From assembly GCA_964595355.1 (NCBI GenBank), contig CAZQQD010000003.1:1-61774 (forward strand): a stretch of 61,774 nucleotides of DNA, read 5' to 3'. The translations under genes and the position numbers were made by a program. The notes under the pieces are model-generated. The model was not told the origin of the DNA. It ran no database searches and saw nothing but the letters and a program-made list of their open reading frames with translations. The DNA is from JAKAGZ01 sp964595355 (GTDB lineage Bacteria > Bacteroidota > Ignavibacteria > Ignavibacteriales > Ignavibacteriaceae). Below, in pieces: positions 53,499-61,774 of the stretch (positions are counted from its first letter, which is position 1; every line of letters starts with the position of its first letter).

Positions 53499-53756
53499 TT
53501 ATTTTTTATAAGCATCTTTCCTGCTTTTTATTCTATAGATGTGAACGATTTTTAAATTGTCATTTATTTAGAAAAGTATCCTATAGTTACCTGATCTAAT
53601 TCTATAACCTTCTTTATTTGTAAGCTTTTGAATTCCTATTGGTCGCGGGTTATTCCTTAATTGGGATATTCTGTCAATTATTTTAATAATAATCTTGTTA
53701 GGTAGTCGATCAAGATCTTTTCGCGCCGAAGGTTTTATTAATATCTTATAACCCAC
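53499..53756 (-). pseudogene. RelE-type toxin with an in-frame nonsense codon
   Basis: Starts with GTG at 53756, overlapping the antitoxin stop. It reads MGYKILIKPSARKDLDRL, then GYRIRSGNYRILF, and then meets TAA at 53568-53570. After the stop the same frame continues for 22 codons as INDNLKIVHIYRIKSRKDAYKK to the TAA at 53499, which is the normal C-terminus of a RelE/ParE-type mRNA interferase, where family members have Glu in place of this stop (YRILYEI). GAA to TAA is a single change. The total is the usual 85 residues. The truncated 62-residue form would lose the C-terminal active-site region. Confidence 0.85.
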
Positions 53757-53931
53757 GACTTTTCAGGTATTTTTCTATGGATATTGATTTGCCTCGTATT
53801 TTCTTTGCTTCTTCTAGATCTGAAATATCCTCCAGCAACTCCAGGGCCTCGGCAAGGGCTGGGTTTTTCTTCATCTTTTCCCAATCGTCTCGTTTGATCT
53901 TGATATGAGTTTTTGTCTTCCTTAGAGTCAT
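53746..53931 (-). CDS. RelB-type antitoxin of the broken toxin
   Basis: A 61-residue protein: MTLRKTKTHIKIKRDDWE, then LELLEDISDLEEAKKIRG, and SIEKYLKSRGL. A short beta-strand then a helix is the RelB/YefM-like plan, and the end SIEKYLKSRGL with an overlapping toxin start is typical of such pairs. A larger frame on the same strand (53738-53941) reads a different phase and is not supported. With the toxin truncated, the antitoxin may be a relic or regulate its own promoter. Confidence 0.78.
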   Translation of the reverse strand: MTLRKTKTHIKIKRDDWEKMKKNPALAEALELLEDISDLEEAKKIRGKSISIEKYLKSRGL

Positions 53932-54110
53932 AATTTTTCACCTAATAAATTTTATATAAACATACATTGATTTTATAATACTATCAACCCTGTATAACGA
54001 TGCATTTCCAGAAATTCTTTCCCTCCACTTAAGCCATATTTGTATAAAGAAATTAAGACAAGCAGTATTTATATCTTTGACACTATTACGATTAAATAAT
54101 AAATTTAATC

Positions 54111-55826
54111 ATGCCAAATGAAAAAATGACGGATATTCCTCTCGAAGAGGCAGAATTTTGTATAGTCGATACTGAAACGACAGGACTTTCTGCCCGCAGC
54201 AATTATATTATCGAGATTGGAATGGTGAGAGTTTCAAAACTAAAAATAGTTGAAACATATCACTCATTAATAAATCCGGGCAAATCGATTCCTTATTTTA
54301 TTACCAACCTCACAGGCATTTCAGACGATGATGTTTACAACGCTCCATTCTTTGAAGATATCGTAGACGACATATCAGAGTTTATAGGGGAAAGAGTTTT
54401 AATTGCACACAATCTTCACTTCGATAAAAGTTTTTTGAGATATGAATTCCGCCGGGCTGGAAAAGATTTTGAAACCAATTCAGAATTATGCACGGTAAAA
54501 CTCGCAAGAAAATTATATCCATCTCTTAAGAGCAAATCTTTATCATCGGTAACTGCTCATTTACGATTGAAGAACAACGGAGTGCACCGGGCTCTTTCCG
54601 ATGCCGAAGTTACGGCTAAAGCTCTTATTAAAATGATCAGGGAAGCAAAGAAAGCATATAAGCTGAAGACACTTGACGAACTAATCGCACTACAGGCTGA
54701 ATACAAACAGCCTTACAAACCACTGACCACAAAAAAGAAACTTCAGGAAGATGTCTATGGGCTCCCTAATGCACCAGGTATTTATTATTTCCTTAACTCA
54801 AAAAATCAGATTATATATATAGGCAAAGCAAAATCACTAAGAGACAGGGTTAAATCTTATTTTTCCCCGACTGCTCCGAGAAAAGCAAAGCGCATTGTAA
54901 AACAAGCCTCACGACTAAAAATAGAGATAACAAACTCTGAACTAACGGCTCTTTTGACAGAAGCCGAATCAATAAAATTAATAAACCCAAGGCATAATTC
55001 ACAACTCAAAAAATATGGAAGTAAATACTTTTTAAGAATTACTGCCTCACAGAAATTCCCTGCGCTTGAAATCTGCAATTACTTTGACTTCGATGGCAAC
55101 GACTATTTCGGATTATTTATTTCAAGAAGAAAAGCTCAGGAAGTATTTGAAGTGCTTACCAAAACTTTTGCAATACGTGAATGCGATGATAAGGAACTCG
55201 CAAAAGGGAAAGCCTGTTTTCTGGCACAAATAGATAGATGTATCGCTCCCTGTGAAACAAAAGACATAAAAGAATATAAAAAAGAGCTCGAAAAAGTTTA
55301 TGAATTCCTTTACGGGAAAAGCCAGAATGCACTCAACAGGCTGCTTAATAAAATGAAGGACTATTCGGAAAAATTGAAATATGAAAAAGCCGGTGAAGTA
55401 AAAGTTCTTGTTGATATGATTCTTTCACAGGTTCACAAATCTTCCCTCCTTGCAGAACCCGTAAATTCTGCAAATGTGCTTTTTGAAATAAATGAAGGAT
55501 TTGGAACAGATTATATATTAATGATCACAGGCAAAATATTTATAAAAAAATATTCTCTTAAAAAAAGAGATTACTTTGAAGAGACCCTGGATGATTTTTA
55601 CGAAGGCACATTGAATATAAATATCCTGCCGGAAGAAGAAGATCTTGAAAAAATGAAGATAACACTTAACTGGCTGATTAAGAACAGGAATAAAGTGAGG
55701 ACCTACTATCTGAAAGAATATAGCTCTAAGTCTGAATTATATACCCATCTTTCAAACAATAATTTTAACAGTATAACTGAAGAAACAACGTACGATGTAA
55801 AAGATTTTCTGCCGATGGAAGTTTAG
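54111..55826 (+). CDS. DnaQ-like exonuclease fused to a UvrC-type GIY-YIG nuclease
   Basis: A 571-residue fusion. The N-terminal DEDDh exonuclease (about 15-180) has VDTETTGL, IAHNLHFDKSFLRYE and VHRALSDAEVTA. The GIY-YIG domain (about 220-310) shows PGIYYFLNSKNQIIYIGKAKSLRDRVKSY, and the glutamate in ALLTEAESIKLINPRHN. A UvrC-like middle with a Cys-rich segment (ACFLAQIDRCIAPC) follows, as in Cho/UvrC. The UvrC helix-hairpin-helix and RNase H-like nuclease are missing. Similar fusions occur in Bacteroidota and actinobacteria and are thought to act in DNA repair. Confidence 0.92.
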   Translation: MPNEKMTDIPLEEAEFCIVDTETTGLSARSNYIIEIGMVRVSKLKIVETYHSLINPGKSIPYFITNLTGISDDDVYNAPFFEDIVDDISEFIGERVLIAHNLHFDKSFLRYEFRRAGKDFETNSELCTVKLARKLYPSLKSKSLSSVTAHLRLKNNGVHRALSDAEVTAKALIKMIREAKKAYKLKTLDELIALQAEYKQPYKPLTTKKKLQEDVYGLPNAPGIYYFLNSKNQIIYIGKAKSLRDRVKSYFSPTAPRKAKRIVKQASRLKIEITNSELTALLTEAESIKLINPRHNSQLKKYGSKYFLRITASQKFPALEICNYFDFDGNDYFGLFISRRKAQEVFEVLTKTFAIRECDDKELAKGKACFLAQIDRCIAPCETKDIKEYKKELEKVYEFLYGKSQNALNRLLNKMKDYSEKLKYEKAGEVKVLVDMILSQVHKSSLLAEPVNSANVLFEINEGFGTDYILMITGKIFIKKYSLKKRDYFEETLDDFYEGTLNINILPEEEDLEKMKITLNWLIKNRNKVRTYYLKEYSSKSELYTHLSNNNFNSITEETTYDVKDFLPMEV

Positions 55827-55942
55827 TATCGTAAAAACCTATAATATACATATTAAATTGAGCTGTTTATAAAAATCAATTTTTGTTTTTTATGCCTAAA
55901 CTTTTTAAGGGTCAGGTAAATTAATCATTGATCACAAAAAGT

Positions 55943-55978
55943 CTCTGTGTACTCTGTGCCTTCTTTGTTAACTCTGTG
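55943..55978. repeat. Intergenic CTCTGTG repeat cluster
   Basis: CTCTGTG occurs three times (55943, 55952, 55972) in the 169 bases between the nuclease fusion and the thioredoxin-like gene, ending ...GTGGTTAAG. The form resembles 'CTCTGTG(T)...CTCTGTGGTTAA' intergenic repeats I recall from several environmental phyla; this is recollection, not a search result. Confidence 0.5.
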
Positions 55979-55995
55979 GTTAAGTGTTATTAAAA

Positions 55996-56493
55996 TTACT
56001 GTGGCATTTCCCTTAATGTCCATTCCTTCAGAAAAGCCATCACCTTTTTCGGACTGTGTCCTTTCCCCTCTTCAAATTCACCGGAACTTTCAGATTTTAA
56101 GAGCTTCCCATCTGAATCGAGTACAAACCAGTGCGGGTAACCGGGAATTTCAGGATAATTTGACAGCACCTTTTCATTTTTATTTTTTGGCCCGTAATTT
56201 ACCTTAACATAAACGAAATGTTTATTCATATAGTTAAAGAGATCGGGATTTTTGATAAATAAAGTATCCAGCCTGTGGCACCAGATACACCACTCACCTC
56301 CGACATCCAGTATTATTCTTTTATGCAACTTTGTTGCTTCTTTTATTGCATCCTTAATATCTTTTGCAGCATCGCGTGAGGGATCAAACTGTTTTATTGT
56401 AACAACTGTTTTATCAGACTCTTTTTTACTTTGTGAAAAAATACATCCGGTTGACAAAACTACAATTGCAAGAATCGACAGGAACAACTTCAT
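55996..56493 (-). CDS. Thioredoxin-like lipoprotein
   Basis: A 165-residue thioredoxin-fold protein. The ATG at 56493 is used because GAGG lies six bases before it; the frame could also begin at a TTG 12 bases upstream. The signal MKLFLSILAIVVLSTGC has a good lipobox (LSTGC), so it would be lipidated. The active site is WCIWC within DVGGEWCIWCHRLD, followed by LDTLFIKNPDLFNYMNKHFVYVKVNYG and IPGYPHWFVLDSDGKLL with the cis-Pro. It likely reduces disulfides or carries other thiol redox work outside the inner membrane. Confidence 0.9.
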   Translation of the reverse strand: MKLFLSILAIVVLSTGCIFSQSKKESDKTVVTIKQFDPSRDAAKDIKDAIKEATKLHKRIILDVGGEWCIWCHRLDTLFIKNPDLFNYMNKHFVYVKVNYGPKNKNEKVLSNYPEIPGYPHWFVLDSDGKLLKSESSGEFEEGKGHSPKKVMAFLKEWTLREMPQ

Positions 56494-56558
56494 AAATGGC
56501 CTCAATAATTTTCTGAATTTTCGATATATTAAAATAGCAATTTTATAAACGATAATTT

Positions 56559-57347
56559 ATGGGTAACAGGATTCACTTAAAACATATTTTGGACGACAAG
56601 GTTTCCGGCTCATCTGAGTTGCTGGGAAACCTGAACAGCTACTTTCTGCAACATGTAGCACAACCGGAAAAGATCAGGAAGGATATTGAAATATTAAAGG
56701 AAAAACTTCCCCACTTTTCTGCAATTAACAATTATATCATAAAAATTGGGAAATTGCTCGATAGTAAAGACACAAAGAGATTAAAAAGCTTTCTCAAAGA
56801 ATTCGACAAACTAAAAGAGAATTCTCACCGCAAGATTTATGCAAATGCAAAAGAACATTTAAGCAAACTCAATAATATTTTAACGCTTTCCAACAGCAAA
56901 ACATTGCTTGAAGTTTTTAAATTATGGTACAAGGAAAATAAGAATATTAAAATTACAGTCTGCGAATCCCGACCTAAATATGAAGGACTGATATTCGCTA
57001 AAGCGCTGGCAAAAGCAGGAATTAAAGTTGAGGTAATAACAGACGCCTCTGTCTGTGATTTTGTTGAAAAAATAGATGCGGTAATTATCGGTGCGGATAA
57101 AATTCTGAAAAACGGAAATGTTATTAATAAAACCGGCAGCAGAAATGCAGCTATAATCTGCAGGTATTTTAAAAAACCGTTTATTGTACTCGCAACAAAG
57201 GATAAATTCACAAATAAGAAAACTTACACTCCTATAGCGGAAAATCCCGGTGAAGTCTTAAATAAAAGCCCTGAAAATATTAGTGTGCACAACTATTATT
57301 TTGAAGAAATAGAAAAATCGCTAATAACAAAAATCATCACCGATTAA
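56559..57347 (+). CDS. IF-2B / eIF-2B alpha-beta-delta related protein
   Basis: A 262-residue Rossmann-type protein of the IF-2B superfamily. N-terminal helices lead to KITVCESRPKYEGLIFAKALAKAGIKVEVITDASV, then IDAVIIGADKILKNGNVINKTGS and NAAIICRYFKKPFIVLATKDKF. The GADKI / NKTGS pair is the superfamily hallmark. Known members are sugar-phosphate isomerases such as methylthioribose-1-phosphate and ribose-1,5-bisphosphate isomerase; this one is shorter and the substrate is not determined. Confidence 0.85.
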   Translation: MGNRIHLKHILDDKVSGSSELLGNLNSYFLQHVAQPEKIRKDIEILKEKLPHFSAINNYIIKIGKLLDSKDTKRLKSFLKEFDKLKENSHRKIYANAKEHLSKLNNILTLSNSKTLLEVFKLWYKENKNIKITVCESRPKYEGLIFAKALAKAGIKVEVITDASVCDFVEKIDAVIIGADKILKNGNVINKTGSRNAAIICRYFKKPFIVLATKDKFTNKKTYTPIAENPGEVLNKSPENISVHNYYFEEIEKSLITKIITD

Positions 57348-57535
57348 ATAATTCCTATAGATTTTTCCCTTTCGACTAGCAATATGGCAATTTTAATCTT
57401 AATGCCGCCAGACTAATCTCATCAAAAATCTCTTGATGGGAACGTGTTTTCTCTTTAATTTGTTATGATAAAGTGATTAATCCTAAAATTAACAATATTC
57501 TTCACCTAACAACCTAACTACATTCGGAGTTAAAA

Positions 57536-59446
57536 ATGTATAAACCAAGAACTGTTTCTTTTTTGTTAACCACCTTTTTAATTTTTTCAGGTTTTAATTT
57601 TTCAAGAGCACAAAATAAAGGCCTTTATATTCCATTAAATATTAAAAAATCAATTGATGATGGCGTAAGATCTATGGATGGCAAGCCCGGACCAAACTAC
57701 TGGATAAACCATTCGGATTATGACATAAATGCTACCCTTATGCCGGACAAAAGCACTCTTGAAGGAAATGAAAATATAACTTACTACAATGAAAGCCCTG
57801 ATACATTAAAAGCTTTAGTTATCAGGCTCTACCAGAATATAATGAAGAAAGGCGGTGTTCGTGAGTTTCCTGTAGACACAACAGATTTAACTGAAGGAGA
57901 AAACTTAAAATCTCTGATTGTAGGTGGTGATACAATTAATGTAAATGAAGCGCTGAATCGTTACAGCAGATATTTGTCACCAACTAATATGTTGGTTAGA
58001 CTAAAAAATCCTCTGCCGCCTAAAAGCAAAATTGACATATCAGCATCGTGGAGTTTTCATATCCCTGAAATTTCTACGATAAGAATGGGAAACTACGGTG
58101 GAGATTTCTTCATTGCTTACTGGTATCCGCAAATGGCAGTTTACGATGACATTGACGGTTGGGATATGGTGGGTTATACCGGGCAGGTTGAATTCTATGA
58201 CGATTTTTCAAATTACAATTTTAATATTACACTTCCCGATAAGTATATCGTCCGGGCAACAGGTGATCTTCAGAATCCATCTGATGTTTTTCAGCAGGAT
58301 GTAATAGATAAGATAAACAAAGCTAAAGAATCAGATTCAGTTATGAACATAGTAAAACCTGAAGACTACAAAAACGGAACCGTAACAAAAAAGAATGGAA
58401 TGAATACCTGGAAGTTTAAAGCCGACCACGTAGCCGATGTTTCATTCTGTGTAACCGATCATTACGTATGGGATGCAGCAAGTGTTCAGGTTGATGATTC
58501 AGGAAGAAGAGTTTTAACTGAAGCAGTTTATCCTGATAGTACTCCTAACTTTGATGAAGCTGCTAAATTCGCCAGAGCAACCATAGATTATCTGTCACAT
58601 CAATTACCCGGCATCCCTTATCCATATTCTCACACGACTACTTTCTGTAATAAGGAGAGAGGCGGCGGGATGGAAACGCCTATGATGGCAAATGACGGCG
58701 CGCCAAAACAGAGAGGCAGAGCAATAGAAGTTATATCTCATGAAATTTGCCATACGCTTATGCCTTTCTATATGGGAATAAACGAAAGGAAATACGCGTG
58801 GATGGATGAAGGCTGGGCAACATTCTTCCCTACAGAAATTGTGGATAGCTTCGACCCGGCTTATCATTATGAAAAGAATGAAGTTAAAAGGTACGAGCAA
58901 CAAGCCGGTTATGAGGCTGAACTGCCAATGATAATTCCTTCATACTCGTACAAAGGAAGATTTAGCATAGATGCATTTTATCAAAAGCCTGCCACATTTT
59001 ATTATCAACTTGAAGATCTGCTTGGAAGAGATATGTTCAGGAAATGCCTGGACGCATACATGACAAGATGGCATGACAAACATCCGATACCTATTGATTT
59101 CTTCAACACCTTCAGCAATGTATCAGGCGAGGACCTGAGCTGGTTTATTAAGCCTTGGTTTTATGAATTCGGAATGCCCGACCTTGCATTAAAAGAAGCC
59201 AAACAAAATGGAAAAGATGTAAACATTACTGTTGAAAAGGTTGGAAATATTCCTACGGCAATCGCATTGACTTTAATTTATGACGACGGAACGACCGATA
59301 CTATCAATAAATCTGTCCGTGAATGGGAAAACGGGAAAAAGTCTGTAACAATTAGCTTTACAACTGATAAGAAAGTGAAAGAAGTGAAATTGGGCAGTCC
59401 TGATATTCCTGATTCTGACAGTAATAATAACTCTGTCACACTATAA
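57536..59446 (+). CDS. Secreted M1 family metallopeptidase
   Basis: A 636-residue zinc aminopeptidase-like protein. A signal peptide (about 1-25, ending SGFNFSRAQ) precedes the beta-sandwich, whose YDINATLMPDKSTLEGNENITYYN is the M1 N-terminal domain. In place of the GAMEN loop it has RGGGMETPMM. The zinc site is HEICH at about residue 402 with Glu in WMDEGWATF. A C-terminal segment (about 540-630) is a beta-rich accessory domain. It lies upstream of a second secreted peptidase gene. Confidence 0.93.
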   Translation: MYKPRTVSFLLTTFLIFSGFNFSRAQNKGLYIPLNIKKSIDDGVRSMDGKPGPNYWINHSDYDINATLMPDKSTLEGNENITYYNESPDTLKALVIRLYQNIMKKGGVREFPVDTTDLTEGENLKSLIVGGDTINVNEALNRYSRYLSPTNMLVRLKNPLPPKSKIDISASWSFHIPEISTIRMGNYGGDFFIAYWYPQMAVYDDIDGWDMVGYTGQVEFYDDFSNYNFNITLPDKYIVRATGDLQNPSDVFQQDVIDKINKAKESDSVMNIVKPEDYKNGTVTKKNGMNTWKFKADHVADVSFCVTDHYVWDAASVQVDDSGRRVLTEAVYPDSTPNFDEAAKFARATIDYLSHQLPGIPYPYSHTTTFCNKERGGGMETPMMANDGAPKQRGRAIEVISHEICHTLMPFYMGINERKYAWMDEGWATFFPTEIVDSFDPAYHYEKNEVKRYEQQAGYEAELPMIIPSYSYKGRFSIDAFYQKPATFYYQLEDLLGRDMFRKCLDAYMTRWHDKHPIPIDFFNTFSNVSGEDLSWFIKPWFYEFGMPDLALKEAKQNGKDVNITVEKVGNIPTAIALTLIYDDGTTDTINKSVREWENGKKSVTISFTTDKKVKEVKLGSPDIPDSDSNNNSVTL

Positions 59447-59454
59447 TAAAATTA

Positions 59455-59485
59455 TTTTGGGGCGCCTCGATGAGGCGTCTCAAAA
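59455..59485. terminator. Hairpin after the M1 peptidase gene
   Basis: TTTTGGGGCGCCTC and GAGGCGTCTCAAAA form a 14-bp stem (two G-U pairs) around a GAT loop, nine bases after the stop. The A/T ends let it act on either strand. It is strikingly GC-rich in its core. Confidence 0.72.
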
Positions 59486-59615
59486 CACAATTTATTAATT
59501 AAATAAAAAAGAGAATTATTTACTTTCCCTCGTTGATAAACTCATCTATCTTAATTTCTTTGCTAATCTCAATGAATAGCAATAAGTTTAAAATAAATTA
59601 CTTATGGAGTTTGAT

Positions 59616-61754
59616 ATGAAAACCCTTCGATTTTGCTTATTAATGATTGCCCTCTTTTCAGTTTCTGTTTTGCCACAAAAGAAAGATCTCACACTCAGAG
59701 AAGCTACAGTACAGAGTTTCGGCCTTTATCCTAAACATTTATCACAGGCAAATTGGATACCCGGAACCAATAACTTTTCGTATATAGATAAAGATGTTTT
59801 AGTTAAAGGTAATGTTGATAATGACAATAATGAAAATATTGCTACACTAAGCGATATTAATAAAAGTCTTTCCACAATAAATGTAGACACTTTATCACGT
59901 TTTCCGAAAATTGATTGGATCGATGCCAATACAATAAAATTCTGGAGCGGCAATAAATTAGTTTCTTATAATACTACTACCAAAGAATCCATAGTTTTAA
60001 ATTCAATTCCTGACAATGCTGATAACAAAGACGAAGCTTCCAATCATTACGTAGCATATACAATAGATAATAATCTATACTATGCAGCCAAAGGTGAAAG
60101 TTTTCAAATCACAACAGACAATAATAAATGGATCGTCAACGGACAAGCTGTACACAGGAATGAATTCGGAATTTACAAAGGAACTTTCTGGTCACCTGCC
60201 GGAAACTATCTTGCATTTTACAGAATGGATGAAACGATGGTTACTGATTATCCGGTGATCGATTTTACTGTACGCCCTGCAAAAGTAAACGAAATAAAAT
60301 ATCCGATGGCAGGAATGACAAGCCACCAGGTAACAGTTGGAGTTTACAGCACTAAACAAAATGATATTGTCTGGTTGAAGACAGGTGAACCGAAAGATCA
60401 CTACTTGACCGGCGTAACATGGAGTCCGGATGAAAAATATATTTTTATCGGAATACTCAACCGGGATCAGAACCACCTTAGAGAAATTAAATTTGATGCA
60501 GAAACTGGTCAGCCTGTAAAAACGCTATTTGAAGAAACAAGTGACAAATATGTTCATCCAATGCACGGACCGATTTTTGTGCCGGGAAGAAATGATGAAT
60601 TCATCTGGTTTTCTGAACGTGACGGCTGGGATCATCTTTATCTATATAATACCGACGGCAAATTGTTAAAACAACTAACAAAAGGTAATTGGGTTGTAAC
60701 TGATGTGGATGGATTTGATAAAAAAGGTGAGAATGTTTTCTTCCGGGGGACAAAAAGAAGCCCGCTCGATAGGGACTTTTTTTCCGTAAATCTTAAATCA
60801 GGAAATATGACGCAGCTAACAAAAAATGCAGGAGTTCACAACGTTATAGCTAACGACGAAGGAAAGTATTTTCTCGATTCTTATACTAACATATCGACTC
60901 CAAATAAAACGCTGCTCATTGATAACAAAGGCAATGTTATCAGAAATATTTTTTCAGCAGAGAACCCGTTGAAAGATTATAATATTGGTGAAACCAGGAT
61001 TTTTAAGTTGAAAAGCAACGATGGGTATGATTTATATTGCAGAATGAAATTACCTGTCGGCTTTGATTCCACAAAAACCTATCCCGTTATAGTCTATGTA
61101 TATGGCGGACCCGGCGTTCAATTACTAACAAATAGTTTTATTATGATGAGTCGTGATTTCTGGTTCGATTATCTAAACGAGCATGGATATATTATTTTTA
61201 CCCTCGATAATCGCGGTTCTGCAAACCGGGGACTTGCTTTTGAACAGGAAACATTCAGACATCTCGGGACAAAAGAAATTGAAGACCAGAAAGTCGGAGT
61301 TAATTACCTGAAATCGCTTCCGTATGTTGACGCAAAAAATATGGGTGTTTTTGGATGGAGCTACGGAGGATTTATGACAACCTCATTAATGACGCGTACC
61401 CCCGATTTGTTCAAAGCAGGGGTTGCCGGTGCACCAGTAATTGACTGGAAATATTATGAAGTAATGTACACCGAGAGATATATGGACACTCCACAGGAAA
61501 ATCCTGAAGGTTACGAACAGGCAAACCTATTAAACTATGTAAAAGATCTCAAAGGAAAATTTTTAATGGTCCAGGGAACTTCGGATGTTACCGTGGTCTG
61601 GCAGAATACTTTAATGTACACAAAAAAAGCTGCGGACCTTGGAATTCCAATGGATTATTTCCCTTATACAGGACACGTTCACGGAGTAAGAGGAATTGAT
61701 GTATATCATCTTTACGATAAGATCACGACATTCTTTAACACAAATTTGAAATGA
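59616..61754 (+). CDS. S9 family serine peptidase (dipeptidyl-peptidase IV type)
   Basis: A 712-residue secreted serine peptidase. GGAG lies six bases before the ATG at 59616, so that start is chosen over 59604. A signal peptide (MKTLRFCLLMIALFSVSVLPQ) precedes an eight-bladed propeller (about 40-430) carrying FYRMDETMVTDYPVIDF with the double-Glu-like region, and the alpha/beta hydrolase domain. The nucleophile Ser is in FGWSYGGFM near 580, with Asp in GTSDVTV and His in GHVHGVRG. TLDNRGSANRG is the oxyanion region. It cleaves N-terminal dipeptides in known members. Confidence 0.95.
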   Translation: MKTLRFCLLMIALFSVSVLPQKKDLTLREATVQSFGLYPKHLSQANWIPGTNNFSYIDKDVLVKGNVDNDNNENIATLSDINKSLSTINVDTLSRFPKIDWIDANTIKFWSGNKLVSYNTTTKESIVLNSIPDNADNKDEASNHYVAYTIDNNLYYAAKGESFQITTDNNKWIVNGQAVHRNEFGIYKGTFWSPAGNYLAFYRMDETMVTDYPVIDFTVRPAKVNEIKYPMAGMTSHQVTVGVYSTKQNDIVWLKTGEPKDHYLTGVTWSPDEKYIFIGILNRDQNHLREIKFDAETGQPVKTLFEETSDKYVHPMHGPIFVPGRNDEFIWFSERDGWDHLYLYNTDGKLLKQLTKGNWVVTDVDGFDKKGENVFFRGTKRSPLDRDFFSVNLKSGNMTQLTKNAGVHNVIANDEGKYFLDSYTNISTPNKTLLIDNKGNVIRNIFSAENPLKDYNIGETRIFKLKSNDGYDLYCRMKLPVGFDSTKTYPVIVYVYGGPGVQLLTNSFIMMSRDFWFDYLNEHGYIIFTLDNRGSANRGLAFEQETFRHLGTKEIEDQKVGVNYLKSLPYVDAKNMGVFGWSYGGFMTTSLMTRTPDLFKAGVAGAPVIDWKYYEVMYTERYMDTPQENPEGYEQANLLNYVKDLKGKFLMVQGTSDVTVVWQNTLMYTKKAADLGIPMDYFPYTGHVHGVRGIDVYHLYDKITTFFNTNLK

Positions 61755-61774
61755 TTGAATCATTTGTTTTCGTA

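Noticed and set aside
53738..53941. 67-codon frame overlapping the antitoxin
   Set aside because: Reads another phase; the frame at 53746-53931 has RelB-like content and the normal overlap with the toxin.
1..61774. CRISPR arrays, insertion sequences or prophage
   Set aside because: I saw no regularly spaced repeats, transposase, integrase or phage structural genes.

Overview
The window is an AT-rich chromosomal segment of a Gram-negative bacterium. The gene content fits the Bacteroidota/Chlorobi group, most likely an Ignavibacteria-type lineage: a TonB-dependent receptor with a carboxypeptidase-regulatory-like N-terminus, outer-membrane beta-barrels, secreted M1 and S9 peptidases, a bacillithiol enzyme (BshC), a DUF6600-type secreted protein and a DnaQ/GIY-YIG fusion. 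This placement is an inference from gene families; there is no rRNA gene or other decisive marker. One run of 10 N (42179-42188) shows that the sequence is a draft assembly.

Layout. (1) 1-5282, minus strand: purD (3' end cut by the window edge), a GT4 glycosyltransferase, guaB and a glutaryl-CoA-type acyl-CoA dehydrogenase. (2) 5427-12595, plus strand: a metal-acquisition locus with an outer-membrane barrel, a complete Zn/Mn-type ABC transporter (binding protein, ATPase, permease) and a TonB-dependent receptor. The transporter operon is bracketed by two paralogous, undescribed small membrane proteins with FHYH, SIC-x-LHQ, HYSSS and RAPP motifs. A similar near-palindrome lies upstream of both transcription units. 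(3) 12755-33449: a secreted beta-helix protein converges on a 16-gene minus-strand Wzx/Wzy polysaccharide locus. The locus has an SLBB protein, a Wzc-type tyrosine kinase, flippase, polymerase, an initiating sugar-phosphate transferase, WlbA- and WbpD-like enzymes for a 3-amino-uronic acid, and WbpG/HisH/HisF-type amidotransferase machinery with two WbpG paralogues. It also has an AsnB-like amidotransferase, a FemAB-like acyltransferase and a polysaccharide deacetylase-like protein.

(4) 33450-38646: a long non-coding leader, tRNA-Ser(GCU), a broken copy of that tRNA's 5' half interrupted by a 35-nt double hairpin, an oligopeptide-type binding protein, a barrel protein, a possible 46-residue membrane protein and an OB-fold protein. 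(5) 38721-45757, minus strand: malic enzyme-phosphotransacetylase, a DUF6600-type protein broken only by the N run, and a GT2 / LPG-synthase-like / radical SAM-SPASM operon. (6) 45936-61754: bshC with palindromes upstream, then aroA, an rRNA/tRNA methyltransferase, a HicB-like protein, deoC, folD, an orphan DNA methyltransferase and ymdB. These are followed by a RelB/RelE module whose toxin has an in-frame stop, the DnaQ/GIY-YIG nuclease, a thioredoxin-like lipoprotein, an IF-2B-like protein and the M1 and S9 peptidases.

The strongest candidates for something undescribed are the paired small proteins of the metal locus, the tRNA-Ser remnant with its hairpin insert, and the polysaccharide amidation cassette in which one HisF/HisH ammonia-delivery pair appears to serve two amidotransferases.
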